Source: Clostridia bacterium
GTDB taxonomy: Bacteria > Bacillota > Clostridia > Oscillospirales > SIG627
Reading direction: 5' to 3'
Length of the DNA stretch: 34,323 bases
NCBI GenBank assembly: GCA_017439965.1
Contig: JAFSID010000044.1
Location: 1-34,323, forward strand
The position numbers and the translations under genes were made by a program. Of this stretch, positions 23,153 through 31,339 are shown one piece after another. Within the stretch, counting starts at the first letter, position 1. The number at the start of each line of letters is the position of its first letter. The notes under the pieces are model-generated. The model was not told the origin of the DNA. It ran no database searches and was given only the letters and a program-made list of their open reading frames with translations.

Positions 23153-25777
23153 TTATTTAATTTCTTTTCCTGTAAAGCCAAAAGTCAGATGTATATTTAC
23201 GGGGCATCCGTTGAGGGATACGCCGTAGCCTGCGCTTGCCTTGAAGCGTCCCTTGGGAGCGGTGATACCTCCCGTGAAATAAACGGTCTTTTCGTTGCCG
23301 TAGCGGTCGATAACCTTGGCGGTCTTGCCGTCCCACTCGATGAAATCGGAGGATTTAAGCTCGCACTCAACCATAAGGGTTTCGTCTCCTACGGTGACGG
23401 TGGGATTCTTAACTACGTTATATACCTGACGGCAAGCCGTAACGCTTGACATCTGCACGCCCTCGACGTCTCCGTCAACCTCAACTCCGCAGGAGGACAT
23501 ACGCTCGCACTTAAGTCCTACGCGGAACACGGGATAATCGTGAGAATCCTTTTCAAAGACGAGGTCGGGACGGTCTCCGTTATCAGCCTCAAGGAGCACG
23601 AAGTCACGCCAGCCCTCAAAGTCGGTATCAATGGTATAAAGCCCGTAGCCCTTTGAGGAAACGCTTCCTGCACGAAGCCTTATGCCGATAACGCCCTTTT
23701 TGCCGTTACCCTTGACACGCACCTTCATTGCAAGCTTCTCTCTCATATCTATCTCACCGCCGAAGTCGTGTACCTTAAGCTGGCTTGTGAGAGGCGCGTT
23801 TTCGTCGAGAGGAAGGATTACGAGAGGCTCGTCACCGAGGGTGGAAAGACCTGCCTCGATTCTTACGAAGGGAGTCTGACGCTTGAAGGGATTTGTGTAT
23901 TCCGCAGTATTTCTCGCGCTGTCTCCGATATCGTAAAGTCTCTTTATCTGATAATTCTTTTCATAGAAAACGAACTTGCCCTTGGTCTTTTCTCGGATTG
24001 CCATTTCGCAGTCGCACGCTCTTGCCCTTTCAAGAGTCTCCTCGCTGAAATAGTGGCTCTTACGGAGTCTTGAATACATATTGTAAAGCTCCATATTGCG
24101 ACGGCTTCCCGCAAAGCGTTTCATATCGGGAGTATTGGGAACGGTGGAATAGCGATACATTACCGCAAGGCTTCCCATATGGTCGATAGAGTCCCAGTGG
24201 TGATACTTGGTGTGCTGATTACCGGGGTACTCGTCGGTCATGGGATAATAGTTATACCAGCCGAGCGTACAGTTATAAAAGCGACGGACGAAGTCCTGAT
24301 TTCTCACGTGGTGACGGCGGTTGAACTCCTTATAGTTACGGAAGGGAGTATCCCACGCGCCCATTCTCGCACGGCTTGCCCATACCGACGCAGGCATATC
24401 GGATAGCTCCATCATAGGCTCTCGCTCGCATCTCTTGAGGATTTCGTGAACGAAGAGCGCAATATAGTAGGCTGTCTCACCCTTTGCACAGTGACGGTTC
24501 GTGCCGTCGATAGCGTCGATGTAAATCATATCAAAGCCACCGCGGTTATACGCCTCGGCGGTATTTTTTGCCACCTCGATAAAGAGGTCACTGCCAAGTC
24601 GCGGACAGAAGCGGTCGAAGAGACCCGTCATACGCTTGACGGTTTCCCCCTTCTTATGTGCCACAGCCTTGGTACCGCAAGCGCCTCTTACACAATTTTT
24701 GAAGCCCTTTGAATTATAATCAAACCTGATTATCTCCTCCCCTATCATAATATAGGGAAGCTCGCGACGGAAGAAGCCGTATTCGTGAGGAAGCTCGGCA
24801 AGGGACTCGTTAACCGTGATAAAATCGGCGGTCTCATCTATATTCTCGGAAAGCGTGAAGGTCTCGCAGTATTCAAGGTCTGCCTGACGCTTAGGGTCGG
24901 AAAGCATTTCGTGGCAGGTTGGCTGAACGTAAAAGGCGTAGGTATGAAGCGCCGTCCCGATGCCGTTCTCCTTGAGAAAGTCGGAAACCTTCTCCTTGAA
25001 CTCCTCGTGAGATTCGTATCTCATAGGCTTGAAGTCGCCCTGACGGTGATTGTATATTCCCTGATGGAAGTCGAGCTGGTCAACGCCTCTTGCCTTATAG
25101 ACGGGAAGCATTCTTTCAAGGTACTCACGGGAGGATTCGTACACGATTATATAGTCGCCCTGAGCCGCCTGATTTTCCCATGACCAAGGACCTGAATGAC
25201 GGAGTAAAATACCCTTCTGTGAGTCAATCTTAAGACAAAGCTCCTGAAGTGCCTCACGCAGACAGGTGTTGGGGACTATAACGAGACCGAGTCTTGCGCC
25301 CTTACCGCCTCCGAGATGCTCACGCACACGTCCCGTCGTCTTTTTGGCAAAGCCGTCGGGAAAATGCTTAGGGTCAACGTTGACGGTCATTGCAACCGCG
25401 CCCGCTCTGAAGGTATCCTCGGCTGAGGTATCGTACTCATACTCGGCGTTGGCAATATAGAGCGAGTGTGCCCCCTCGGGTACTGAGGTCTGTACCTCAA
25501 AGATAAAGTGACGCTCAAAAGCCTCAGCGGAAATTTTTACGCTACCCTTTTCGGTATCAAGCGTAAATACTCCGTCCTCATAGTCAAGGGACAGATTTTT
25601 GAATATATTCCCCTCCTCATCCGTTAAATGAAAGAAGGGCACGCTCTCTCCCATTATGCTCTCGCCGTTTACCGTTTCGGTAATAGATAAAACGTCGGCA
25701 GTCTTGGTTGAAAGCTCAATTCTTACGTAGTCGTTTTCAAGAGTGACTGCACTCTTTCCATTCTTGATAAAAGCCAT
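23153..25777 (-). CDS. P7: putative cytoplasmic TIM-barrel glycoside hydrolase, first gene of the array
   Basis: An 874-residue protein from ATG 25777. The frame is open to 25807, but the extra ten codons contain the AGGAGG ribosome site, so 25777 is the start. Motifs: HRQGDF, LHTYAFYVQPTCH, RGACGTKAVAHKKG, MIYIDAIDGTNRH (about 418-430), MELSDM and SRARMGAWD. The loop usually reading VESTAELS is VNESLAELP. Near the C-terminus, ECELKSSDFIEWDGK and GYGVSLNGCPVN make it distinct from the others. There is no signal peptide. It has its own promoter (25821-25850) and shares a transcript with P6. The function is inferred as for the other copies. Confidence 0.68.
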   Translation of the reverse strand: MAFIKNGKSAVTLENDYVRIELSTKTADVLSITETVNGESIMGESVPFFHLTDEEGNIFKNLSLDYEDGVFTLDTEKGSVKISAEAFERHFIFEVQTSVPEGAHSLYIANAEYEYDTSAEDTFRAGAVAMTVNVDPKHFPDGFAKKTTGRVREHLGGGKGARLGLVIVPNTCLREALQELCLKIDSQKGILLRHSGPWSWENQAAQGDYIIVYESSREYLERMLPVYKARGVDQLDFHQGIYNHRQGDFKPMRYESHEEFKEKVSDFLKENGIGTALHTYAFYVQPTCHEMLSDPKRQADLEYCETFTLSENIDETADFITVNESLAELPHEYGFFRRELPYIMIGEEIIRFDYNSKGFKNCVRGACGTKAVAHKKGETVKRMTGLFDRFCPRLGSDLFIEVAKNTAEAYNRGGFDMIYIDAIDGTNRHCAKGETAYYIALFVHEILKRCEREPMMELSDMPASVWASRARMGAWDTPFRNYKEFNRRHHVRNQDFVRRFYNCTLGWYNYYPMTDEYPGNQHTKYHHWDSIDHMGSLAVMYRYSTVPNTPDMKRFAGSRRNMELYNMYSRLRKSHYFSEETLERARACDCEMAIREKTKGKFVFYEKNYQIKRLYDIGDSARNTAEYTNPFKRQTPFVRIEAGLSTLGDEPLVILPLDENAPLTSQLKVHDFGGEIDMREKLAMKVRVKGNGKKGVIGIRLRAGSVSSKGYGLYTIDTDFEGWRDFVLLEADNGDRPDLVFEKDSHDYPVFRVGLKCERMSSCGVEVDGDVEGVQMSSVTACRQVYNVVKNPTVTVGDETLMVECELKSSDFIEWDGKTAKVIDRYGNEKTVYFTGGITAPKGRFKASAGYGVSLNGCPVNIHLTFGFTGKEIK

Positions 25778-25820
25778 ATTACGCCTCCTGCAAGGTTGTG
25801 GTTTCACTTATTACAAGGCT

Positions 25821-25850
25821 ACCTTATCATACTTCAAAGCTATTTGTCAA
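25821..25850 (-). promoter_or_regulatory. Promoter of P7-P6
   Basis: On the minus strand: a perfect TTGACA (25850-25845), 18 bases, then TAAGGT (25826-25821) preceded by TGA. The -35 is ideal and the -10 weak, a combination often seen in activated or catabolite-controlled promoters (inference). Confidence 0.55.
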
Positions 25851-25912
25851 GTCATTTGAAAAACTTTTGCAATTTCGTTACTTTACACAAATTCAATTGT
25901 TAAATTTGACGA

Positions 25913-25940
25913 AAAAATTCGCCCCAAAGGGACGGATTTT
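25913..25940 (-). terminator. Probable terminator of the DUF4838 pair
   Basis: On the minus strand AAAATCCGTCCC can pair with GGGGCCGAATTTT across a short TTT(G) loop with two mismatches, followed by TTTTTT. It lies just behind the stop at 25953. Confidence 0.55.
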
Positions 25941-25952
25941 CAAGGGAATATT

Positions 25953-27884
25953 TTACTGTAATACGACGTTCGCTCCGTGGTCGGTGATTTCGTCGCAATA
26001 ATATTTTACGGAGAACTTTGAGAAATATATGCTGAAGTACTTGTGATATTTTTCGTGTATTCTGTCGCATACGGCGTTGAAGGCTTCAAGGTACTTCTCC
26101 GCCTTCTCTGCGTCTCCCTGATACTTGACACAGTAAGCACGGGCGTACTCAACGATATACTCGGTGTGGAGTAAGAGAAGCTCCCAGGAGATATGCTGAG
26201 CATTCGGGAGAGCCTTTGCAAGATTCTCCTTTATAACGGGAGTAAATTCCGAAACGAGTCTCTCGATACGGGGAGCAAGTGCCTTCTGGTCCTCAACGGT
26301 GCCCTTGGCATCGTCGTAATAGCGGTAGACGATAGAGAAGGTCTTGGTTACGGCGTCAAGGTAATTAAACGCCTTTTCGTAGTCCTCGCCGTAGGTCTCC
26401 TTCATACACTCAAGCTCCTCGGCGTAATAGTCAACCTCTCTGTTCCAGAGAGTACGCGCCATAATTCTGTGAGGAAAATCGTTGGGTATCTGACAGTTGT
26501 ACACCTCACAGGAAACGCTTCCGCCGAGACCGAGATTCTTAAGGTTATACATATCCTCGTAGATTACACGGGAGAGGTTGCGGTAGCCGGGCTCCTTGTA
26601 CTGATTCCACATAAGGTGGTAGTCGAAGAGGAAGGAGTCACCCTTGAGCTGTTTCTCCTGCCAATCGCGGAGGTATACCGCATTCTCGGCTGCCGAGCGG
26701 GGCCAGATAAGCTTATTTCTGACGTAGGGAGTTTTTTCGGCAGGCTTGTCGAAGTCGGAGTAGCTCGTATCGTAGGTACGGGTGATGGGCGCAAACATAA
26801 GTATAAAGCGGTCGGGATTCTCCACCGTAAATTCCATAGGCTCCCAGAGTAAGTCAACGTAGATGAGACATACGATTCGGGAGGTAATACCTGCCTCCTT
26901 GAGTCTTCTGTCAAGGTCGTTGAGTATCATAACGTACCAGTCGGACGGACGGTGCTTCTGACAGCCCTCGCACTCGCAGTGGTTGTTACAGCCGTCTGCA
27001 AGCCAGTAGTGGAGATAGTCGATATCGGGATTCTCCTTGAGGTATTCAACGATGCGCTCGTTCATTGCATCACGGAGAGCCTTCTGAGAATAGCAAAGCT
27101 GAGTGCCGAAGAGATTCTGTCCGAGATAGAGTCCTCTCTTACCGTTAAGCATTGCCATCTTAGAGCGCTGTTCCTCGGTAAAATCGTCATCGGTGAGTCC
27201 TGCAACGTGGGTATGGTCGGTGTGACCGAGAGCCTCAATGTGCCAGCCGTGACCGACGGCGTGACGCTTGAGTCCGCGCTTCTTGGCTTCAAGGGCAACC
27301 ATACGGAAGGCTGCCTTGTAGTCGTCCTCCTCAAGTCCGTTGTAATAGCAGAAGCCCTTGAAATACTTTTCGGGCGCAAGGGATTCAACGAAGTAGTTAT
27401 TCATTCCCTCCTTAGCCATCCAGTCAAGCATATCAATTGCGGTCTGAGTGGATGCCTTACAGTCAAGGTTGATACCTCTGAAGCGGTAATCAGCCTTTTC
27501 CTCGTATTCAAAATTCAACGGCTCAAGTATCCTTTCCTCGATTATTTCGCCGTCACGACCGGGTCTTATCCACTTGCATCCAAGCCTTTTGAGAAGGCTG
27601 TAAACCGCAATAAGCACCGAGGTGGGATTTGTACCTGCAATGATACCTGCGTTATTCTTGATGGAAATCTTAAACGCGTCGTCGATATCGGGGTCGGCAA
27701 CCGCAGGTGCGAGAGAGGGGTCGGCAACAAGCCATATACCGCTCTTGTGAGTGGGAGTATAAGAGCCGTAGTAAAAGGGCTCAACGTCAATCGTCTTATC
27801 AATTTTATAAAGGTAACGGCGAAGCTCGTCAAGAGCAAAGCCGACGGTCTCGTTCATTCCTACGAGGCAAAGCTCAATTCTCAT
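25953..27884 (-). CDS. DUF4838 protein 1, putative glycoside hydrolase
   Basis: A 643-residue protein. The first 130 residues resemble the small N-terminal domain found before GH20- and GH67-type barrels: IAGTNPTSVLIAVYSLLKRLGC (82-103) is the usual G-x-x-G...Y..LL...G pattern. The central DUF4838-type domain carries HYWLADGCNNHCECEGCQ (292-309), where D297 and the C-x-C-x-x-C cluster (303, 305, 308) stand out, then RPSDWYV. The C-terminal part is helical. There is no signal peptide, unlike many DUF4838 relatives in Bacteroidetes. AAGGAG precedes the ATG. It is co-transcribed with the paralogue, 15 bases apart. The enzymatic activity of the family is not established, so the role is inferred. 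Confidence 0.72.
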   Translation of the reverse strand: MRIELCLVGMNETVGFALDELRRYLYKIDKTIDVEPFYYGSYTPTHKSGIWLVADPSLAPAVADPDIDDAFKISIKNNAGIIAGTNPTSVLIAVYSLLKRLGCKWIRPGRDGEIIEERILEPLNFEYEEKADYRFRGINLDCKASTQTAIDMLDWMAKEGMNNYFVESLAPEKYFKGFCYYNGLEEDDYKAAFRMVALEAKKRGLKRHAVGHGWHIEALGHTDHTHVAGLTDDDFTEEQRSKMAMLNGKRGLYLGQNLFGTQLCYSQKALRDAMNERIVEYLKENPDIDYLHYWLADGCNNHCECEGCQKHRPSDWYVMILNDLDRRLKEAGITSRIVCLIYVDLLWEPMEFTVENPDRFILMFAPITRTYDTSYSDFDKPAEKTPYVRNKLIWPRSAAENAVYLRDWQEKQLKGDSFLFDYHLMWNQYKEPGYRNLSRVIYEDMYNLKNLGLGGSVSCEVYNCQIPNDFPHRIMARTLWNREVDYYAEELECMKETYGEDYEKAFNYLDAVTKTFSIVYRYYDDAKGTVEDQKALAPRIERLVSEFTPVIKENLAKALPNAQHISWELLLLHTEYIVEYARAYCVKYQGDAEKAEKYLEAFNAVCDRIHEKYHKYFSIYFSKFSVKYYCDEITDHGANVVLQ

Positions 27885-27899
27885 ATTTTTTCTCCTTTT

Positions 27900-29822
27900 T
27901 TATATAAGCACGACGTACGCACCGTTCTCGGTTATTTCATTGCAATAGAATTTTACCGAGGAGGTAGCGTAGTTATAGTTGAAGTAAGTGGGGAACTGCT
28001 TGAATATCTTATCGCATACCGCGTAAAATTCCTCAAGGTGCTTCTCCGCCTTTTCAACGTTGCCCTGATACTTTTCGGTATACGCACGGGCGTAAGGAAT
28101 AACGAAATCGGTGTGTGCAAGAAGCATTTCCCAGGACAGCCTCTGTGCCAACGGAAGATCACCTGCGATATTTCTTTCAATTTTCGGCAGAAATTCCGCA
28201 ACGGCTTTTTCGGTAGCCGACGCGAGAGCCTTCTGCTCAGCCTCGCAAGCGTTCTTATCGTTATAATAATCGTAAACGACCTTGAAGGCGTTGGTTATTC
28301 GGTCAAGATAGTCAAACGCCGTCCTCCAATCCTCTCCGTAGCTCTCCTTGAATAACTGCTCCTCCTCGGCGTAATAGTCAACGTTACGGTTCCAGAGGGT
28401 ACGTGCCATAATTCTGTGAGGAAAGTCGTGAGGTATCTGACAAGCAACGATCTCGCAGGAGATATTTCCGCCGAGTCCTATATTCTTGAGGTTATACATA
28501 TCCTCGTAAATGACTCTCGAAAGGTTGCGGTAGCCGGGAGCCTTGTACTGATTCCACATAAGGTGATAGTCAAAGAGGAAGGAGTCGCCCTTGAGCTGAT
28601 GCTCCTGCCAATCGCGGAGATAGGCAACGTTATCGGCGGCGTTACGGGGCCATTCAAGCTTATTTCTGACGTAGGGAGTCTTATTTGCAGGCTTGTCAAA
28701 GTCCGAATAGCTCGTGTCGTAGGTACGGGTGATGGGCGCAAACATAAGAATAAAGCGGTCGGGATTTTCAAGCTTGAAATCCACGGGCTCCCAGAGAAGA
28801 TCAACGTAGATAAGGAATACTACTCTTGCGGTGATGCCCTCCTCGGTAAGACGCTTATCAAGGTCGTTGAGCATCATAACGTACCAGTCGGACGGACGGT
28901 GCTTCTGACAGTCCTCACACTCGCAGTGGTTGTTAACGCCGTCTGCAAGCCAGAAATGAAGGTAATCAACCTCTCTGTGCTCCTTGAGGTAATCGGTTAT
29001 ATCCTCCACCATTCTGTCTCTCAAGTGCTTTTGAGAATAGCAGAGCTGAGTTCCCGAGATCATACCGTCCTCACGGTAGAGACATCTCTTTCCGTCTCTC
29101 ATTGCAAGGCAGGATATCTGCTCCTCGGTAAGCTCGTCCATGGATATACCCGAAAGCTTATCCATATTGGTATAATTGATCGCCTGCATATGCCAGCCGT
29201 GACCTGCGGTGTGATATTTTATACCGCGCTTCTTCATCTCCTTCATAAAGCGCTTATGTCCCGCAGCCCAATCCTCCTCGGTAAGATCGGGATGTTTTTT
29301 CTTTATATGACTCACGGGATTTATGTATTCCTTGAAGAAGTTGTTCATTCCCTCCTTGGGAAGCCAGTCGAGAATATCGTAGCCCGTCTCTGCATTATAG
29401 CCGCAGTCAATACCTCTGAAGCGGTACTCGGATGCCTCCTCGTAGTCAAAATTAAGCTCGGTGAGGATAGATTTCGTAATCAGCTCACCTTGGATTCCGG
29501 GTCTTATCCAAGCACAGCCAAGCTTCTTCAAAAGGCTGTACACTCCGATAAGCACGGAAATGGGGTTAGTACCTGCAATATATCCCTCGTTATCCTTGAC
29601 GGATATCTTGAACGCATCGTCAAGCGTCACGTCGGGTACCGTCGGTGCAAGCTCGGGATTTTCCATTATCCACAAGCCGCCCTTACGGCACTCGTTATAT
29701 TTGTCGTAGTAAAAGACCTCAATGCGAACGGTCTCGTCAATCATATGAAGGTAACGGCGAAGCTCCTCGACTGCAAAAGCAACAGTCTCGTTATCACCGA
29801 CACGGCAAAGCTTTAAAATCAT
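27900..29822 (-). CDS. DUF4838 protein 2, putative glycoside hydrolase
   Basis: A 640-residue paralogue of the following gene, similar along the whole length. It shares FWLADGVNNHCECEDCQK, RPSDWYVM, PDRFILMFAPITRTYD and DFPHRIMARTLWNR. The differences concentrate in residues about 160-260 (the barrel loops) and at the C-terminus, which suggests related but not identical substrates. There is no signal peptide. The ATG at 29822 has AAGGAG seven bases upstream and a strong promoter at 29851-29880. It is the first gene of a two-gene unit, divergent from the GH39-galK-galT operon. Confidence 0.72.
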   Translation of the reverse strand: MILKLCRVGDNETVAFAVEELRRYLHMIDETVRIEVFYYDKYNECRKGGLWIMENPELAPTVPDVTLDDAFKISVKDNEGYIAGTNPISVLIGVYSLLKKLGCAWIRPGIQGELITKSILTELNFDYEEASEYRFRGIDCGYNAETGYDILDWLPKEGMNNFFKEYINPVSHIKKKHPDLTEEDWAAGHKRFMKEMKKRGIKYHTAGHGWHMQAINYTNMDKLSGISMDELTEEQISCLAMRDGKRCLYREDGMISGTQLCYSQKHLRDRMVEDITDYLKEHREVDYLHFWLADGVNNHCECEDCQKHRPSDWYVMMLNDLDKRLTEEGITARVVFLIYVDLLWEPVDFKLENPDRFILMFAPITRTYDTSYSDFDKPANKTPYVRNKLEWPRNAADNVAYLRDWQEHQLKGDSFLFDYHLMWNQYKAPGYRNLSRVIYEDMYNLKNIGLGGNISCEIVACQIPHDFPHRIMARTLWNRNVDYYAEEEQLFKESYGEDWRTAFDYLDRITNAFKVVYDYYNDKNACEAEQKALASATEKAVAEFLPKIERNIAGDLPLAQRLSWEMLLAHTDFVIPYARAYTEKYQGNVEKAEKHLEEFYAVCDKIFKQFPTYFNYNYATSSVKFYCNEITENGAYVVLI

Positions 29823-29850
29823 AATATTTCTCCTTACGGCATTTTTCTTT

Positions 29851-29880
29851 ATTCTATCAAAAGCGAATGGTAATTGTCAA
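29851..29880 (-). promoter_or_regulatory. Promoter of the DUF4838 pair
   Basis: On the minus strand: TTGACA (29880-29875), 18 bases, TAGAAT (29856-29851) preceded by TGA. It is the best-matching promoter on the minus strand. Confidence 0.78.
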
Positions 29881-29919
29881 GAGATTGGACATTTTTTGTT
29901 TTGCTTTAAGATTAAAAAA

Positions 29920-29949
29920 CTCACAAAACAACTGTTTTTTCTCACATAA
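29920..29949. promoter_or_regulatory. Candidate operator between the divergent operons
   Basis: CTCACA followed by A+T occurs at 29920-29928 and again exactly 21 bases later at 29941-29949, two helical turns apart. The pair lies between the two divergent promoters and flanks a short AAAAAAC/GTTTTTT dyad (29914-29920 with 29934-29940). A regulator bound here could control both directions. The assignment is from position and repeat only. Confidence 0.3.
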
Positions 29950-29954
29950 GGGTA

Positions 29955-29982
29955 TTGAATTGACTTGAATTTATGCTATAAT
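29955..29982 (+). promoter_or_regulatory. Promoter of the GH39-galK-galT operon
   Basis: TTGAAT (29955-29960), 16 bases, TATAAT (29977-29982) preceded by TGC, an extended -10. The start codon is 42 bases downstream. Confidence 0.78.
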
Positions 29983-30024
29983 ATAGCTGTAATATACGTA
30001 AGAATTTTTCTTGAGAGGTATTTT

Positions 30025-31338
30025 ATGGAGAATTTAATTTTTGACCTGAGCCAAAGCTTTGGAAAATTCAAGATACTTAACGCAACGAACGGAGGTCCTT
30101 GGCACAAGAGACACGCCAACGACCAGTACAGGAGTAATTTCAAGGAATACAAGGCGGCACGTATTCCCTATTCGAGAAACCACGATTCAGCGGCAATCGG
30201 AATTTACGGAGGGCCATACAGCCACGATATAACAAGAATATTCCCCGACTTTTCGGCAGACGAGAATGACCCCGCATCCTACGATTTTGCCTGCACCGAC
30301 GAGTCGATACTTACCGCCCTTGATGCAGGCACCGAGACCTTCTTCCGACTCGGACAGACCATTGAGCATCAGATAAAAAAGCACGGAACTCTTCCCCCTG
30401 CGGATTTTCACAAGTGGGCGAGAATCTGTGAGCACATCATCCGCCACTACAACGAGGGATGGGCAGACGGATATCACCTCAATATAGAATACTGGGAGAT
30501 ATGGAACGAGCCCGACCTTGACACCGACGACAGTAAAAATAAGAGAACGTGGGGAGGCGTCAGAGCGGAATTCTTCGACCTTTACGAGATTGCCGCAAAG
30601 CACTTAAAGTCCTGCTTCCCTCACCTGAAGATAGGCGGTCCCGCGCTTGCAGGCTGGCTTGAATGGGCGGAAGCATTCCTCTGCGAGATGCAGAAAAGAT
30701 GCGTTCCCATTGACTTCTTCTCTTGGCACATCTACTGTACCGAGCCTAAAAAAATGCTTAACCTTGCCGACAAGGTTAACGAGCTTCTTGTAAAATACGG
30801 CTACGGTGACGTCGAGAGCATACTCAACGAATGGAACTACGTTAAGGGCTGGACTGATGAATTCGTATACACCATCGAGTCAATACACGGGCTCAAGGGT
30901 GCCGCCTTCGTAATGTCCTGCATCTGTGAGGCGCAGAAGAGCGACCACATTGATATGCTGATGTATTACGACACAAGACCGAGCGCCTTCTGCGGAGCAT
31001 TTGACTTCTACACCTACCGTACGCTCAAGGGCTACTATCCGCTTATGTGGTACGGAAAATTCTACGATATGGAGTATGAGGTAAGATGTAAAAATCAGCC
31101 CGAGGGAATTTACACGCTATGCGGTGTCGACAAGGATGGCAAGGTGCTCTGCATCGTCGTAAACTACTCAGACAATGACGATTCCCCATCAAGAGAGCTG
31201 AGCCTCGATTTCGGAAAATCGGGAAGCTTTGAGCTGTATCTTGTAGATGATAACCATGACGGTGAGCTCATCGACACCACCGAAGAACTTGCCATAACCC
31301 TTCCCCGTCAATCCTTTATGCTTATAAAAGAGGTATGA
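30025..31338 (+). CDS. GH39-like clan-A retaining glycosidase
   Basis: A 437-residue (beta/alpha)8 glycosidase. The start is ATG 30025 with GAGAGG at 30013-30018; an upstream TTG in frame overlaps the promoter. YWEIWNEPDL (157-166) holds the acid/base Glu (E162) after Asn, and SILNEWNYV (265-273) holds the nucleophile Glu (E269), the two-Glu pattern of clan GH-A. FFSWHIYC (231-238) supplies the usual His/Tyr strand. The last 90 residues form a beta-sandwich. Family 39 includes beta-xylosidases and alpha-L-iduronidases, so the sugar is open. There is no signal peptide, so it acts on imported oligosaccharides. One base separates it from galK, implying a common transcript. Confidence 0.8.
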   Translation: MENLIFDLSQSFGKFKILNATNGGPWHKRHANDQYRSNFKEYKAARIPYSRNHDSAAIGIYGGPYSHDITRIFPDFSADENDPASYDFACTDESILTALDAGTETFFRLGQTIEHQIKKHGTLPPADFHKWARICEHIIRHYNEGWADGYHLNIEYWEIWNEPDLDTDDSKNKRTWGGVRAEFFDLYEIAAKHLKSCFPHLKIGGPALAGWLEWAEAFLCEMQKRCVPIDFFSWHIYCTEPKKMLNLADKVNELLVKYGYGDVESILNEWNYVKGWTDEFVYTIESIHGLKGAAFVMSCICEAQKSDHIDMLMYYDTRPSAFCGAFDFYTYRTLKGYYPLMWYGKFYDMEYEVRCKNQPEGIYTLCGVDKDGKVLCIVVNYSDNDDSPSRELSLDFGKSGSFELYLVDDNHDGELIDTTEELAITLPRQSFMLIKEV

Positions 31339-31339
31339 T

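Noticed and set aside
26952-29816. Two long plus-strand frames (about 466 codons each) opposite the DUF4838 genes
   Set aside because: They are antisense shadows of well-supported genes, have no suitable ribosome sites, and give compositionally odd Val/Leu-rich products explained by the codon use of the opposite strand.
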